Below the pieces are notes generated by a model. It saw nothing but the letters and a program-made list of their open reading frames with translations, had not been told where the DNA came from and searched no databases. Shown here piece by piece: positions 50,510-59,202 of a stretch of 64,000 bases of DNA (the first letter of the stretch is position 1; each line of letters begins with the position of its first letter). Source of the DNA: Rhodospirillaceae bacterium (GTDB taxonomy: Bacteria > Pseudomonadota > Alphaproteobacteria > GCA-2731375); contig JABIWH010000006.1 of NCBI GenBank assembly GCA_018701215.1, positions 4,259 to 68,258 on the forward strand, in the 5' to 3' direction. Made by a program: the position numbers and the translations under genes.

Positions 50510-51487
50510 CTAATTCATTGTGAAGACCAACTTGCCAATTACCTTGCGGTCCATCAACAGGTGCATACCTTCCACCGCCCTTTCGAACGGCAAGGTGTGG
50601 GAGACATAAGGGTGCAGCTTGCCCGCATTGGCCAGAGCCAAAATTTCCGCCAGTTCTCGGTCGCCAGCGTCAGGATCATTGCGCCGGGCCTCGCCCGCCC
50701 GGCAGCCCATGATGGTCAGACCCTTGATCAAGGCGTAGTTCAACGGCAGCTCTGGTATCCGGCCCGAAGTAAAACCAAGCGAGACCAACCGCCCGTGCCA
50801 GGCCATGCAGCGCAGGGATTGATCGAAGACATCGCCGCCGACCGGATCATAGACCAGGTTGACGCCCTTGCCCCCGGTGATCTCCTTGACCTCGTTTCGG
50901 AATTCACCCTTTTGGTAATTGATCACGTGATCAGCGCCATAATCGCGCACAACCTCCAACTTGCCGTCATCGCCGCCCGTGCCGATGATCTTGGCACCAT
51001 GCAACTTGGCGAGTTCCACCGCCGCCAGGCCGACACCGCCCGTGGCGCCATTGATCAGAACCCATTCGCCCTGGCGCAACCCGCCACGTTGAAACAGGCA
51101 ATGATAGGCGGTGAAATAGGTCACCCTGAAGGCGGCGGCGGTAACATCATCGAACGGGTCGGGCGTGGGGATCAGCAGGCTGGCATCCGCCACCGCCTGC
51201 TCGGCAAAGCCACCGGGACGGACGGACATCATGACCCGGTCACCGGGCGCGACATTGCTGACATCCGGGGCGACTTCGATCACCTCGCCCGCGGTTTCAA
51301 AACCGGCAATAAAAGGCAGGGTTGGTTTGTGCTGATAGACGCCTTCAACAGTCAGGATATCGGGGAAGTTCAGGCCGGCCGCGTTGATTTTTACCCGCGC
51401 CTGGCCGGGTCCCATTTCAGGTTCCGGCAATTCCTCCAGGCGCAGCACCGAAGGCGCGCCCAGTTCGCGGCAAACAATGGCTTTCAT
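50510..51487 (-). CDS. NADPH:quinone oxidoreductase family (zinc-free MDR) protein
   Basis: 325 residues of the medium-chain dehydrogenase/reductase fold. The NADPH-binding motif is N-G-A-T-G-G-V-G-L-A-A-V near residue 144, and G-D-R-V-M-M-S near 82 marks the catalytic domain. There are no zinc-binding cysteines, as in quinone or enoyl reductases. It is located ten bases behind the phosphatase gene and probably shares its message. Substrate unknown. Confidence 0.92.
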   Translation of the reverse strand: MKAIVCRELGAPSVLRLEELPEPEMGPGQARVKINAAGLNFPDILTVEGVYQHKPTLPFIAGFETAGEVIEVAPDVSNVAPGDRVMMSVRPGGFAEQAVADASLLIPTPDPFDDVTAAAFRVTYFTAYHCLFQRGGLRQGEWVLINGATGGVGLAAVELAKLHGAKIIGTGGDDGKLEVVRDYGADHVINYQKGEFRNEVKEITGGKGVNLVYDPVGGDVFDQSLRCMAWHGRLVSLGFTSGRIPELPLNYALIKGLTIMGCRAGEARRNDPDAGDRELAEILALANAGKLHPYVSHTLPFERAVEGMHLLMDRKVIGKLVFTMN

Positions 51488-51497
51488 AACCTGTTCC

Positions 51498-52007
51498 CTA
51501 CAATGTCAGTGACAGTTCCACCAATGGTGTGCCGCCGCCCTCGTACGATCCCTGGCCAATGGCGTCCACCGCCTCGACCAAGCGGTTGTCCGTTTTCAGC
51601 AGACGGTCGGCAATGGCGACGATGCGGCGGTTCGGCTTGGCGTGCGGCGCGGCCCGGCGCAGGGCCTGGGCCGCTTCCATCTCGCGCCCCGGATTATACT
51701 GGCAGAGAATGGTCAGAGCGGCGGCGGTGGAACGGCTGACGCCAGCGTAACAATGTACGATCATGGGACCTTGCCTGTCCCAGGAACTGGAAAAATCCAA
51801 CAGCGCCTCTACATGCTCCATGGTTGGGGCAATATCGCCGGCAAATGAGGCCGGCACATCATCGACCTCTATATGGAGATGCCGCGCCGGGTCTATGCCG
51901 TCGGGCGTGTCCGGCACCCCTTCGATGCCCAGCAAGGACAGAATATGCGTGGCGCCCAGTTCCACGGCACGGGCCTCCATAGTACGCCAGGAAGAGATAT
52001 ACAGCAC
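51498..52007 (-). CDS. Dual-specificity/tyrosine protein phosphatase family protein
   Basis: 169 residues from a GTG at 52007. The C-x5-R signature is present as H-C-Y-A-G-V-S-R-S-T near residues 85-94, giving the catalytic cysteine and phosphate-binding arginine. It may dephosphorylate phosphotyrosine or small phosphate esters. The upstream ATG at 52028 is possible, but GGAGG lies seven bases before 52007, and the protein fold begins with M-L-Y-I-S-S-W. Probably co-transcribed with the quinone oxidoreductase gene ten bases downstream. Confidence 0.88.
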   Translation of the reverse strand: MLYISSWRTMEARAVELGATHILSLLGIEGVPDTPDGIDPARHLHIEVDDVPASFAGDIAPTMEHVEALLDFSSSWDRQGPMIVHCYAGVSRSTAAALTILCQYNPGREMEAAQALRRAAPHAKPNRRIVAIADRLLKTDNRLVEAVDAIGQGSYEGGGTPLVELSLTL

Positions 52008-52100
52008 GTTTTGGCCTCCATTAACCATTGCCGCTCAGATTTTCTTAATCCGGCGGCACTATATTAACCGCAGTCGCAACCATTTGCGGGGAGTATATTG

Positions 52101-52259
52101 ATGACTGGTTCGCTCGAACATTACCAAGGCTTGGCGCAAAACCTGATCGAAAGTCTAGGCTATGAACAGGCGCTGTATGTGGCCAATCAATATGCCTGGT
52201 ACGGCGTGGCCGAAGAGATCCACCGCTTGAGCGGCGACGACGGCCACGTGGTGCATTAA
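52101..52259 (+). CDS. Small hypothetical protein (52 aa)
   Basis: A 52-residue frame with a strong GGGGAG eight bases before its ATG and GC-biased third positions. The sequence begins M-T-G-S-L-E-H-Y-Q-G-L-A and contains Y-V-A-N-Q-Y-A-W-Y-G-V-A-E-E-I, which looks like a compact two-helix soluble protein without cysteines or membrane segment. I do not recognise a characterised family. It is divergent from the phosphatase gene, about 90 bases away. Confidence 0.75.
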   Translation: MTGSLEHYQGLAQNLIESLGYEQALYVANQYAWYGVAEEIHRLSGDDGHVVH

Positions 52260-52307
52260 ATTTGGTACGCTAAACGTGGCGCACCAAACGTGATGCACTA
52301 AAGCGGC

Positions 52308-53837
52308 TTAAGCCAAGCCCAGCTTTTCGGCCAATCCGATCCGCTGCAGTTTGCCCGTCGCCCCTTTGGGAATTTCGTCGAGGAAAAGCACTTTCCGCGG
52401 CACCTTGAAATCAGCCAGGCGTTTGCCGACAAATTCACGCAATTCCGCCTCCGTAACCTCCGCGCCCTCGGCCAGAACCACGGCGGCGCCTACATCCTCG
52501 CCCAAACGGTCATGCGGCACCGCAAAGGTAACCACCTGTCCGACACTTGGGTGATCCAGAAGAACCTCGTCAACCTCGCGCGGGCTGATTTTCTCGCCGC
52601 CACGATTGATGATTTCCTTCAACCGGCCCGTCAAGGTGAGATAGCCGCCAGCGTCCAAGGTGCCTTGATCACCGGTGCGAAACCAGCCGTTGGTGAAGGC
52701 GGTGGCGTTGGCCGCCGGGTTTTCGATGTAGCCATCGGTAACGTTGGGGCCACGGATGACGATTTCACCAACCGCGCCGGTGGGCAGCAGTTCGCCATTC
52801 TCCTCTGACATGATGCCGATCTCGGGCCCCGCCGCCAGCCCGACACAGCCGGCCCGGCGTTCGGCGGGCGGCAACGGGTTCGAGGCCATTTGATGGGCCG
52901 CCTCGGTCATGCCATAGGCTTCGATCACGGGAAGAGCGAAAGTCTCCTCCAAGGACGCCATGACCTGGGGCGGCAGGGAAGCGGATGAGGAACGGATCAG
53001 CCGCAGTTTCGAACGCTGCAAGCTCTCCGTATTGCGTGGCGCCCGGGCCAGGATGGCCTGATGCATGGTCGGCACCGCCGTGTACCAGCTCGGTTCCACC
53101 TCATCCATCCATTGGAAAAAGCGCAGGGCATTGAAACCCGGCGTGCAGTAGACCCCGGCACCCGCCGCCAGCGAGGACAACACAGCGGCGATCAAACCGT
53201 GAATATGAAACAACGGCATGATGTTGAGGCAACGGTCATCGGCGCTGAGCGCCAGAGAGGCGCCGATATGGCGGGCCGAGGCGCAGATATTGCCCTGGCT
53301 TAACGGCACCATTTTTGGCCTCGACGTCGTGCCCGAAGTGTGCAGGACCAAGGCCGCGTCACCACTATCGGCAAAACCACCCGATTTGGCCGGTTCCACC
53401 ACTCCCTGACGACCGGCCAATTTAAAGCCGCCCGCGACGCCATTGGGATCGGCCACCAATTCCAGCACATCGATACCACGGCGTTCGGCAACCGCCCGCG
53501 CCGGTGTCTCCACGCCTTGCTGGACGATCAGGGCACGGGCCTGGAGGTCGTCGAGATAAAAGTCGAATTCGTCTTCCCGGTAAGCCGGGTTCAACGGCGC
53601 GGTCACCGCCCCGGTGCCCACCGCAACAAAGGCAGCGGCCATCTCCGGACCATTGGGCAGAACGATCGCCACCCGGTCGCCACGGCCAATGCCTTTGCCA
53701 TTCAGGCTGGCGACCACTTCCGATGACAGCAGACGCAAAGCAGCGAAACTCATTGGCGCCCGCCCGGGCGCCCCGATTGCCGTGGCGTCATCCGCGCCAA
53801 CGGCAAGTAGATCAATCATGCATGTGACTTGGTTCAT
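52308..53837 (-). CDS. Acyl-CoA ligase resembling oxalate-CoA ligase (AAE3/PCS60 type)
   Basis: About 509 residues of the ANL superfamily. Key motifs: L-H-T-S-G-T-T-S-R-P-K near 160, Y-G-M-T-E-A-A-H-Q near 305, W-F-R-T-G-D-Q-G near 385, and the adenylation lysine in A-T-G-K-L-Q-R near the end. The stretch M-A-S-N-P-L-P, E-I-G-I-M and R-G-P-N-V-T-D-G-Y, and I-N-R-G-G-E-K-I-S-P, closely recalls plant and fungal oxalate-CoA ligases. That substrate is inferred from memory of those sequences, not proven. Start choice among 53864, 53837 and 53819 is uncertain; none has a good ribosome-binding site. Confidence 0.82.
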   Translation of the reverse strand: MNQVTCMIDLLAVGADDATAIGAPGRAPMSFAALRLLSSEVVASLNGKGIGRGDRVAIVLPNGPEMAAAFVAVGTGAVTAPLNPAYREDEFDFYLDDLQARALIVQQGVETPARAVAERRGIDVLELVADPNGVAGGFKLAGRQGVVEPAKSGGFADSGDAALVLHTSGTTSRPKMVPLSQGNICASARHIGASLALSADDRCLNIMPLFHIHGLIAAVLSSLAAGAGVYCTPGFNALRFFQWMDEVEPSWYTAVPTMHQAILARAPRNTESLQRSKLRLIRSSSASLPPQVMASLEETFALPVIEAYGMTEAAHQMASNPLPPAERRAGCVGLAAGPEIGIMSEENGELLPTGAVGEIVIRGPNVTDGYIENPAANATAFTNGWFRTGDQGTLDAGGYLTLTGRLKEIINRGGEKISPREVDEVLLDHPSVGQVVTFAVPHDRLGEDVGAAVVLAEGAEVTEAELREFVGKRLADFKVPRKVLFLDEIPKGATGKLQRIGLAEKLGLA

Positions 53838-53925
53838 GGCCGGATCATATAGCATGGCCGGCAAGCATAGCCACCACGATCGACGCCGAAATCAACACCG
53901 CGGCGCGTATCCGTTCAAAAAGATG

Positions 53926-54369
53926 CTAAATGACCAGTTCCCGAGGCCGCACGGGGCCGAGAATTCTGGCCTCGTCATCACTGGCCAGAAGATAGGCGTC
54001 CGTCACCGCTTCGTGCTTGTCGCGGATCGCCCTGTCCTGGCCCAGGGTGTGTTCGGATGCGCTGTCGGGCAAGCCTTCCTGTGCAATTTGTTGCGCCAGG
54101 AAGGGCACGAATGGTTGCGGCCGCCGGGTCCTCGGCTCAACCGAATGCCGATCCACAATGGGCTGTTCAACCACACTGACCGGAACCGCACGCAAGTGAG
54201 GCACTTGACGCCGGACCTGTTGTTCTTGTTCCTTGGTGGCGAACTGGCTGCCGGATTGCCGGGCCATTTCCCGGTCATCAATACGCTGGGGCGCACGCAC
54301 AGGCGCTACGTCGCCTGACCCATGGGCCATGCGTGCGTAGACAGTTGCTGCTGCCCCAATGCTCGTCAA
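53926..54369 (-). CDS. Hypothetical protein (about 147 aa)
   Basis: I do not recognise this protein with certainty. From a TTG at 54369, with GGAGA seven bases upstream, it reads L-T-S-I-G-A-A-A-T-V-Y-A-R-M, followed by a low-complexity Gln/Arg-rich middle and the C-terminal pattern P-F-L-A-Q-Q-I-A-Q-E, then a helix A-V-T-D-A-Y-L-L-A-S and a G-P-V-R-P-R-E-L-V-I end. I have an impression of similar short alphaproteobacterial proteins but no function. No signal peptide or membrane segment is evident. About 160 bases with AT-rich sequence separate it from the VUT gene. Confidence 0.6.
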   Translation of the reverse strand: MTSIGAAATVYARMAHGSGDVAPVRAPQRIDDREMARQSGSQFATKEQEQQVRRQVPHLRAVPVSVVEQPIVDRHSVEPRTRRPQPFVPFLAQQIAQEGLPDSASEHTLGQDRAIRDKHEAVTDAYLLASDDEARILGPVRPRELVI

Positions 54370-54534
54370 AACGTGCTCTCCAGTACCGGCTGGACAAAAA
54401 ATCCAGCGGAAAACCAACGAATTACATAATCGGGACTACCCCGAAGTTACATGGCTTGGAATATAGACAAAAAAAAGGCGTCTAGTCAACACTTTTGGCT
54501 GTTTTCAGCCCTACCAGCCATGACGTCAGCCGCC

Positions 54535-55089
54535 CTATGCGGCCTGCACACCACGCCGCTGGTCCCAAGAGCGTAACCACCAGATCACCGGAATGGACAG
54601 CAGGATCACCCAGGACTTGCCGATAATCTGACCCGAGAGATAATCCAGGCTGCCAAAGGCGAGTTGCAGAAACAACAGGCTGTCGATAACCAGGCCAACC
54701 AGGCCGGATGCCACCACGGCGAGGACCAGGCGGCGGCGTTGCAAAGGTGTATAAACCGCAAAATCAGCCAGTTCCGACAGCAGAAAGGCAACACCAGAGG
54801 CCAGAACCAAGGCCGGCGGCGCCAGCAGGGCGGAAAGTGCGGCTCCCGCCAATATGGCGCCAATGGCCCAGAGCGCGCCCAGGCGCCGTTGCACCAAATC
54901 GCGCAGCACCAATGCCAGACCGATCATCAACACACCGCTTGGCGCCATGATGCCCGGCGCCACCGGGATCAGACAGGGGCCATTTGGTGGGCAAACCGTG
55001 CCAAGATGGCCCAGCATCCAGTTCGCGGCCGGAATACACAAGGCGAAGGCGATAAGGTAGACATAGCCCTCTAATTTGGTGGTCTGCAT
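54535..55089 (-). CDS. VUT family (YhhQ-like) putative queuosine-precursor transporter
   Basis: 184-residue membrane protein with five to six hydrophobic segments. Features matching the VUT/YhhQ family are the F-A-L-C-I-P-A-A-N-W start, A-P-S-G-V-L-M-I-G-L-A-L-V-L-R-D-L-V near 50-67 and F-L-L-S-E-L-A-D-F-A-V-Y-T-P-L near 102-116. Family members import preQ0/preQ1 or queuine. QueG at 48.6-49.8 kb makes a queuosine link attractive but not proven. Monocistronic in the window. Confidence 0.85.
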   Translation of the reverse strand: MQTTKLEGYVYLIAFALCIPAANWMLGHLGTVCPPNGPCLIPVAPGIMAPSGVLMIGLALVLRDLVQRRLGALWAIGAILAGAALSALLAPPALVLASGVAFLLSELADFAVYTPLQRRRLVLAVVASGLVGLVIDSLLFLQLAFGSLDYLSGQIIGKSWVILLSIPVIWWLRSWDQRRGVQAA

Positions 55090-55140
55090 GTCGGCTCGTT
55101 CATTGGTGAATAGCGTGGGCGATGCCTAACGCATCATTGC

Positions 55141-55176
55141 AAAAAAGAAAAGGGCCGCCGGAAATTCCGGCGGCCC
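55141..55176 (-). terminator. Rho-independent terminator after HAAT binding protein 2
   Basis: On the minus strand a perfect 12-bp inverted repeat (55152-55163 with 55165-55176, GGGCCGCC-rich) is followed by a T-rich run read from 55151 to 55141. It lies about 26 bases after the binding-protein stop codon and should end that transcript. Confidence 0.92.
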
Positions 55177-55202
55177 AAATTCGTCTGGATACTTATCTAG
55201 CG

Positions 55203-56408
55203 TTATTCGGTTTCGGCGCTGATCAGCGGACCAAAGCGAACCGAACGCGTGCCGTCAAAGCGGGTCATCTGCATCTGCTCCAGCGGATAGAAATCCGTCG
55301 GGGAGGTGTCGGCATACATACCCGGCAGCAGCATGGGAAGGTGGACTTCCTTCAAGCTGGAAGCCTGCTTCATGATATTTTCCCGGCTGAGATCGTTACC
55401 GGCTTTCTTCAGCACCTCAATCATGGTGTGACAGACGGCATAACCATAGGCGTTCATCTTGTTAGATTTATCGCCACCAGGATAATACTTGTCCATCCAG
55501 GCGCGCCAGGCGTTGGTTTCGGGATCATCTTTCCATTCCGGATCGTTGGGATCCTTATAGAAATCCACCGAAATAATGCCCTTGGCTTTTTCCAAACCGG
55601 CCGGCTTGTAGGTCGAGGCGATCGAGGCCGCGACATCGTTCAGGATATGGGCTGGCTTCCAACCGATGGCATGCATCTTCTTGATTGCCTGCGCCGCGAA
55701 TTTCGGGATCGAGATGTTGACGAAAACATCCGCACCGGAACCCGCGAGAGCTATGATCTGGCTATCAATAGTCGGATCAGTAACTTCATAAGTTTCCTGT
55801 TTGACCACCTGTTTGGCGTATTTGTCACCCATGGCGCGTTTCATGCCGATGACATAATCCTTGCCGTAGTCATCGTTCTGGTACATCACCGCGACCTTGC
55901 CCTGCGGATAATTCTGCAGGATGTAGTTGCCGAAGATGGCGCCAACGGTCTGATAGTTGGGCTGCCAGCCCATGGTCCATGGGAATTTTTTCGGCTGACC
56001 CCATTTGGTGGCGCCGGTGGCCACGAACAGATGCGGCACTTGCTTCTTGTTCATGTAGCGGTGCACGGCGGAATTGGTCGGCGTGCCCAGGGTCTGGAAG
56101 GTAAACGCGACTTTCTCACGCTCGACCAGCTTGCGGATTTGTTCCTTGGTCTTGGGCGGTGAATAACCGTCGTCGAGGCTGATCCATTTGATCTTGCGGC
56201 CGTTGATGCCGCCCGTATCGTTGACCCAATTCCAGCAGGCGCCGATGGACTTGCCAATGGTGCCATAAGAAGATGCCGGCCCGGAATATGGATTGGTATT
56301 ACCAATTTTGATTTCCGTGCTGGTAACGCCGGGTGCGTTGCCCGCGATCGCGGCCCCCGCCCACATAGTCGCCGCGACGGCGGCTGTTGCGACATGTAAA
56401 GTTTTCAT
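55203..56408 (-). CDS. HAAT-type ABC transporter substrate-binding protein (system 2)
   Basis: 401 residues with a signal peptide cleaved after A-I-A near residue 22. The mature Peripla_BP_6 domain begins V-T-S-T-E-I-K-I-G-N-T-N-P-Y-S-G-P-A-S, then Y-G-T-I-G-K-S and D-D-G-Y-S-P-P-K-T, with the interdomain segment Y-Q-N-D-D-Y-G-K-D-Y near 175. This start is typical of amino-acid, amide or aromatic-acid binding proteins. GGGAG seven bases upstream supports the ATG. It is the last gene of the system-2 unit, separated from the permeases by a tandem repeat, and has its own terminator. Confidence 0.93.
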   Translation of the reverse strand: MKTLHVATAAVAATMWAGAAIAGNAPGVTSTEIKIGNTNPYSGPASSYGTIGKSIGACWNWVNDTGGINGRKIKWISLDDGYSPPKTKEQIRKLVEREKVAFTFQTLGTPTNSAVHRYMNKKQVPHLFVATGATKWGQPKKFPWTMGWQPNYQTVGAIFGNYILQNYPQGKVAVMYQNDDYGKDYVIGMKRAMGDKYAKQVVKQETYEVTDPTIDSQIIALAGSGADVFVNISIPKFAAQAIKKMHAIGWKPAHILNDVAASIASTYKPAGLEKAKGIISVDFYKDPNDPEWKDDPETNAWRAWMDKYYPGGDKSNKMNAYGYAVCHTMIEVLKKAGNDLSRENIMKQASSLKEVHLPMLLPGMYADTSPTDFYPLEQMQMTRFDGTRSVRFGPLISAETE

Positions 56409-56486
56409 TTTTTGCTCCCTATTTTAAACAATTTCAATTTCTTACCCCAAAAAACAAACAATAGCGTCCGTTTGTCATTTGGTCAC

Positions 56487-56556
56487 TTCTAAATCCCTGG
56501 TTCTACGTTCCGGGTTCTAAATTCCTAGTTCCAAATTCCGGGTGCTAAATTCCGGG
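56487..56556. repeat. Five 14-bp tandem repeats between permease and binding-protein genes
   Basis: Five consecutive 14-base units begin at 56487, 56501, 56515, 56529 and 56543, with consensus TTCTAAATTCCGGG; each differs from the consensus at one to three positions. The last unit covers the final codons and stop of the LivM-like gene. The 14-base length keeps no codon phase, and the array could regulate read-through or separate the two transcripts. Confidence 0.85.
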
Positions 56557-57600
56557 CCGTGAATAGCGCGCCACGAACCAGCGGACAAAGCCCGCCAAGC
56601 CATTTGGCATAACATAAACGGCAAAGATCAAGAAACAGCCAAAGGCAACACCGATCAAAGCCTTTGCACTGGGATCATCGCCAAAGACCTGGCCAATCAA
56701 GGCTTCCGAAATATTCGGCACATAGAGGATGAAAAGTCCGCCGACGATCGCAGCCGGTATCGAACCCAATCCGCCGATCACCATGCCGACCAATAACCAG
56801 ACTGACAGGAAAAAGGTGAAGCTATCCGGCGCCACGAACTCCGCCACCGCGGCGCCCAATGCGCCCGCGATACCGGTGTAAAAGCCGCTAACGCCAAAGG
56901 TCACGGATTTATACAACGAGGTGTTGATACCCATTGTTCTGGCGGCCAGGGGATTGTCCCGAATGGCCATTATCGCCCGGCCCGTCCGGCCACGGGTCAA
57001 ATTCCATGCCCCGACAACCAACAAAGCGCCGCATACAAGCACGACGAAATACAGCCATTGGTCGCCACCAAGAAATTCGATCGGAGAATCGGGCTTGAAC
57101 AAATCGATGCCCTGGACACCGCCGGTGAAACCTTCGAAATGCTCGTAACGCAATAGCTGCGGCGTCGCAACCGCCAAGGCGAACGTCGCCAGCGCCAGGA
57201 ACAAACCCTCCAGCCGCAAGGCCGGCAAACCGAACAGGAACCCGCCGATGAAGCAGATGATGCCCGCCGGCAAGATCGTCCAATAGAAGGCAACCTCGTA
57301 GCGCTCAACCATGATGGCGGCGGTATAGGCCCCCAAGGCGTAGAAAGCGCTGTGACCAAGCGAGAACTGGCCGTTGAAGCCCGTCAGCAGGTTCAAACCC
57401 AATACGGCAATGGCGTAGACGAGGGCCTGGGTCAATTGGAAGACCGTAAAACCCTCCACGACGAACGGCAGGACCAATGCGGCGGCGATCCCAATGACGG
57501 TCAGGTATAAATTCCACATCGGCAGCTTGATGCCGAACAGAACGGCGGTGTGCGCCGGATTGGGCCGCATGGCCACGGACTTTGCATCGCTTAAAGCCAT
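56545..57600 (-). CDS. HAAT ABC transporter permease (LivM-like, system 2)
   Basis: 351-residue membrane protein with nine to ten hydrophobic segments. F-N-G-Q-F-S-L-G-H-S-A-F-Y-A-L-G-A-Y near 74-91 is the LivM hallmark, and G-M-V-I-G-G-L-G-S-I-P-A near 275 is the ATPase-contact loop. The C-terminal codons lie in a 14-bp tandem repeat. It begins three bases before the stop region of the LivH-like gene on the same strand, i.e. one transcript. Confidence 0.93.
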   Translation of the reverse strand: MALSDAKSVAMRPNPAHTAVLFGIKLPMWNLYLTVIGIAAALVLPFVVEGFTVFQLTQALVYAIAVLGLNLLTGFNGQFSLGHSAFYALGAYTAAIMVERYEVAFYWTILPAGIICFIGGFLFGLPALRLEGLFLALATFALAVATPQLLRYEHFEGFTGGVQGIDLFKPDSPIEFLGGDQWLYFVVLVCGALLVVGAWNLTRGRTGRAIMAIRDNPLAARTMGINTSLYKSVTFGVSGFYTGIAGALGAAVAEFVAPDSFTFFLSVWLLVGMVIGGLGSIPAAIVGGLFILYVPNISEALIGQVFGDDPSAKALIGVAFGCFLIFAVYVMPNGLAGFVRWFVARYSRPGI

Positions 57601-57603
57601 GGC

Positions 57604-58476
57604 TCAGACCCTCTGCACTACGACCCGGCCAAAAAGGCCCGCCGGTCTAAACAACAACACCGCGACGATGACCACCAACGCAAAGGTCAGTTTCAACTCA
57701 CTGCCGATCACATAGGTGCCGGCAAGGGCCTCTAAGACACCCATCAGGAAGCCGCCGACAACGGCGCCGCCAGGCGAGGTCAGGCCGCCGACAACGGCGC
57801 CCGCGAAGCCGTACAGCAGAATGCCCAGCATCATGTTCGGCTCCAGGAAGACAACGGGGGCGATCATCATGCCGGCAACCGCGCCGACGGCGGCCGCCAG
57901 ACCCCAGCCAAGGCCCAGCATCTTCTTGACCGAGATGCCAACCAGGCGCGCGGATTCGGGCGATGCCGCGGCCGCCCGCATGGCAAGGCCGATCGGCGTG
58001 AAGCGGAAGAAGACATAGATCATTCCCAGCATGATCAGGGTTATGCCAACGATCCCCACCTCATGCGGTCCGATAAGTTTGGTTTCGAACGGCAGCTCCG
58101 CCGGGAACGGGCTGGGGAATTCCTTAATCGTGAACTCCCAAATGAAGCCGGCCATGGCATTGAAGATCAAGGTCAGGGCGATGAATACCACGACATGACT
58201 TAACGCCGGCGCATCATGGATCGGCGCGAAGATTATCCGCTCGATCGCCATGCCGCCAATAAAGGAAATCGCCAAACAGACCACAAAGGCGACCCAATAT
58301 GGCGCGCCCCAGGCGATCAATTGCCAGGCAATAAAGGTAGAGAACATGGCCATTTCGCCCTGGGCGAAATTGAAATGGTCGATGGCCTGATAGATCATCA
58401 CAACCGCCAGCGCCAAGGACGCATAGATGGCGCCATTCGCGAGACCGCTCAGAGTTTGTTGCAGAAACTGGTCCAT
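57604..58476 (-). CDS. HAAT ABC transporter permease (LivH-like, system 2)
   Basis: 290 residues with about eight membrane segments. The LivH pattern is clear in Q-T-L-S-G-L-A-N-G-A-I-Y-A-S-L-A-L-A-V-V-M-I-Y at the N-terminus, the D-H-F-N-F-A-Q-G-E-M-A-M block near 32-43 and the late A-V-V-G-G-L-T-S-P-G-G-A loop near 230. Partner of the LivM-like protein encoded three bases downstream. Confidence 0.93.
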   Translation of the reverse strand: MDQFLQQTLSGLANGAIYASLALAVVMIYQAIDHFNFAQGEMAMFSTFIAWQLIAWGAPYWVAFVVCLAISFIGGMAIERIIFAPIHDAPALSHVVVFIALTLIFNAMAGFIWEFTIKEFPSPFPAELPFETKLIGPHEVGIVGITLIMLGMIYVFFRFTPIGLAMRAAAASPESARLVGISVKKMLGLGWGLAAAVGAVAGMMIAPVVFLEPNMMLGILLYGFAGAVVGGLTSPGGAVVGGFLMGVLEALAGTYVIGSELKLTFALVVIVAVLLFRPAGLFGRVVVQRV

Positions 58477-58491
58477 ATCCGGGTAGGTCTC

Positions 58492-59202
58492 CTAATAACC
58501 GAGATAAGATTTACGCACGTTTTCATCCGAGGCGATGTCATCGGATGTCCCGGACATCACCACCCGGCCGGTCTCAAGCAGATAAGCATGATCCGCCAAA
58601 CCAAGCGCCAGGGTGGCGTTCTGTTCCACCAACAGCATCGAGACCCCCTCTTCCTGGTTGATGGTCCGTAGAATTTCGAACAATTCCTTGACGATCAACG
58701 GCGCCAAGCCGAATGAAGGTTCATCGAGCAGCATCAGACGCGGCTGCAGCATCATGGCCCGGCCAACGGCCAGCATCTGCTGCTCGCCGCCCGATAGAGT
58801 TCCGGCTTGTTGATTGCGCCGTTCTTTCAGCCTGGGAAAATAAGTATAAACCCGCTCCATCCCATCGGCGATTTTCTTGGCGCCCTTCACGGTAAAGGCG
58901 CCGAGACGGAGGTTTTCCTCGGTCGTGACGCGAACGAAGGTGCCGCGGCCTTCGGGCACATGCGCGATACCTTTGCGGACAATGTTTTCCGTCGCCTTGC
59001 CAATCAAGCCCTCGCCATCGAAAGTGATTGAGCCGTTGTTGCTCACCATGCCACAGATTGAACGTAGCGTGGTCGTCTTGCCCGCGCCGTTGGCGCCCAG
59101 AATGGTGGTAATGCCGCCTTCTTCAAGATCGAAATCCAAACCATGCAGGGCTTGGGTATGACCATAGAATGCTTCCAAGCCTCTTACTTCTAACATTGCC
59201 AT
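58492..59202 (-). CDS. HAAT ABC transporter ATP-binding protein (LivF-like, system 2)
   Basis: 236 residues. Walker A G-A-N-G-A-G-K-T-T near 36-44, signature L-S-G-G-E-Q-Q near 136, Walker B L-M-L-L-D-E-P-S-F-G-L-A-P and V-E-Q-N, all standard for LivF. Its start overlaps the LivG stop by one base (TGATG). A second ATG two codons later (59196) is an equal choice. Confidence 0.94.
   Translation of the reverse strand: MAMLEVRGLEAFYGHTQALHGLDFDLEEGGITTILGANGAGKTTTLRSICGMVSNNGSITFDGEGLIGKATENIVRKGIAHVPEGRGTFVRVTTEENLRLGAFTVKGAKKIADGMERVYTYFPRLKERRNQQAGTLSGGEQQMLAVGRAMMLQPRLMLLDEPSFGLAPLIVKELFEILRTINQEEGVSMLLVEQNATLALGLADHAYLLETGRVVMSGTSDDIASDENVRKSYLGY

Noticed and set aside
50372..51739. A 455-residue plus-strand frame opposite the quinone oxidoreductase gene
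   Set aside because: Antisense of a clear MDR protein; no ribosome-binding site and no domain.
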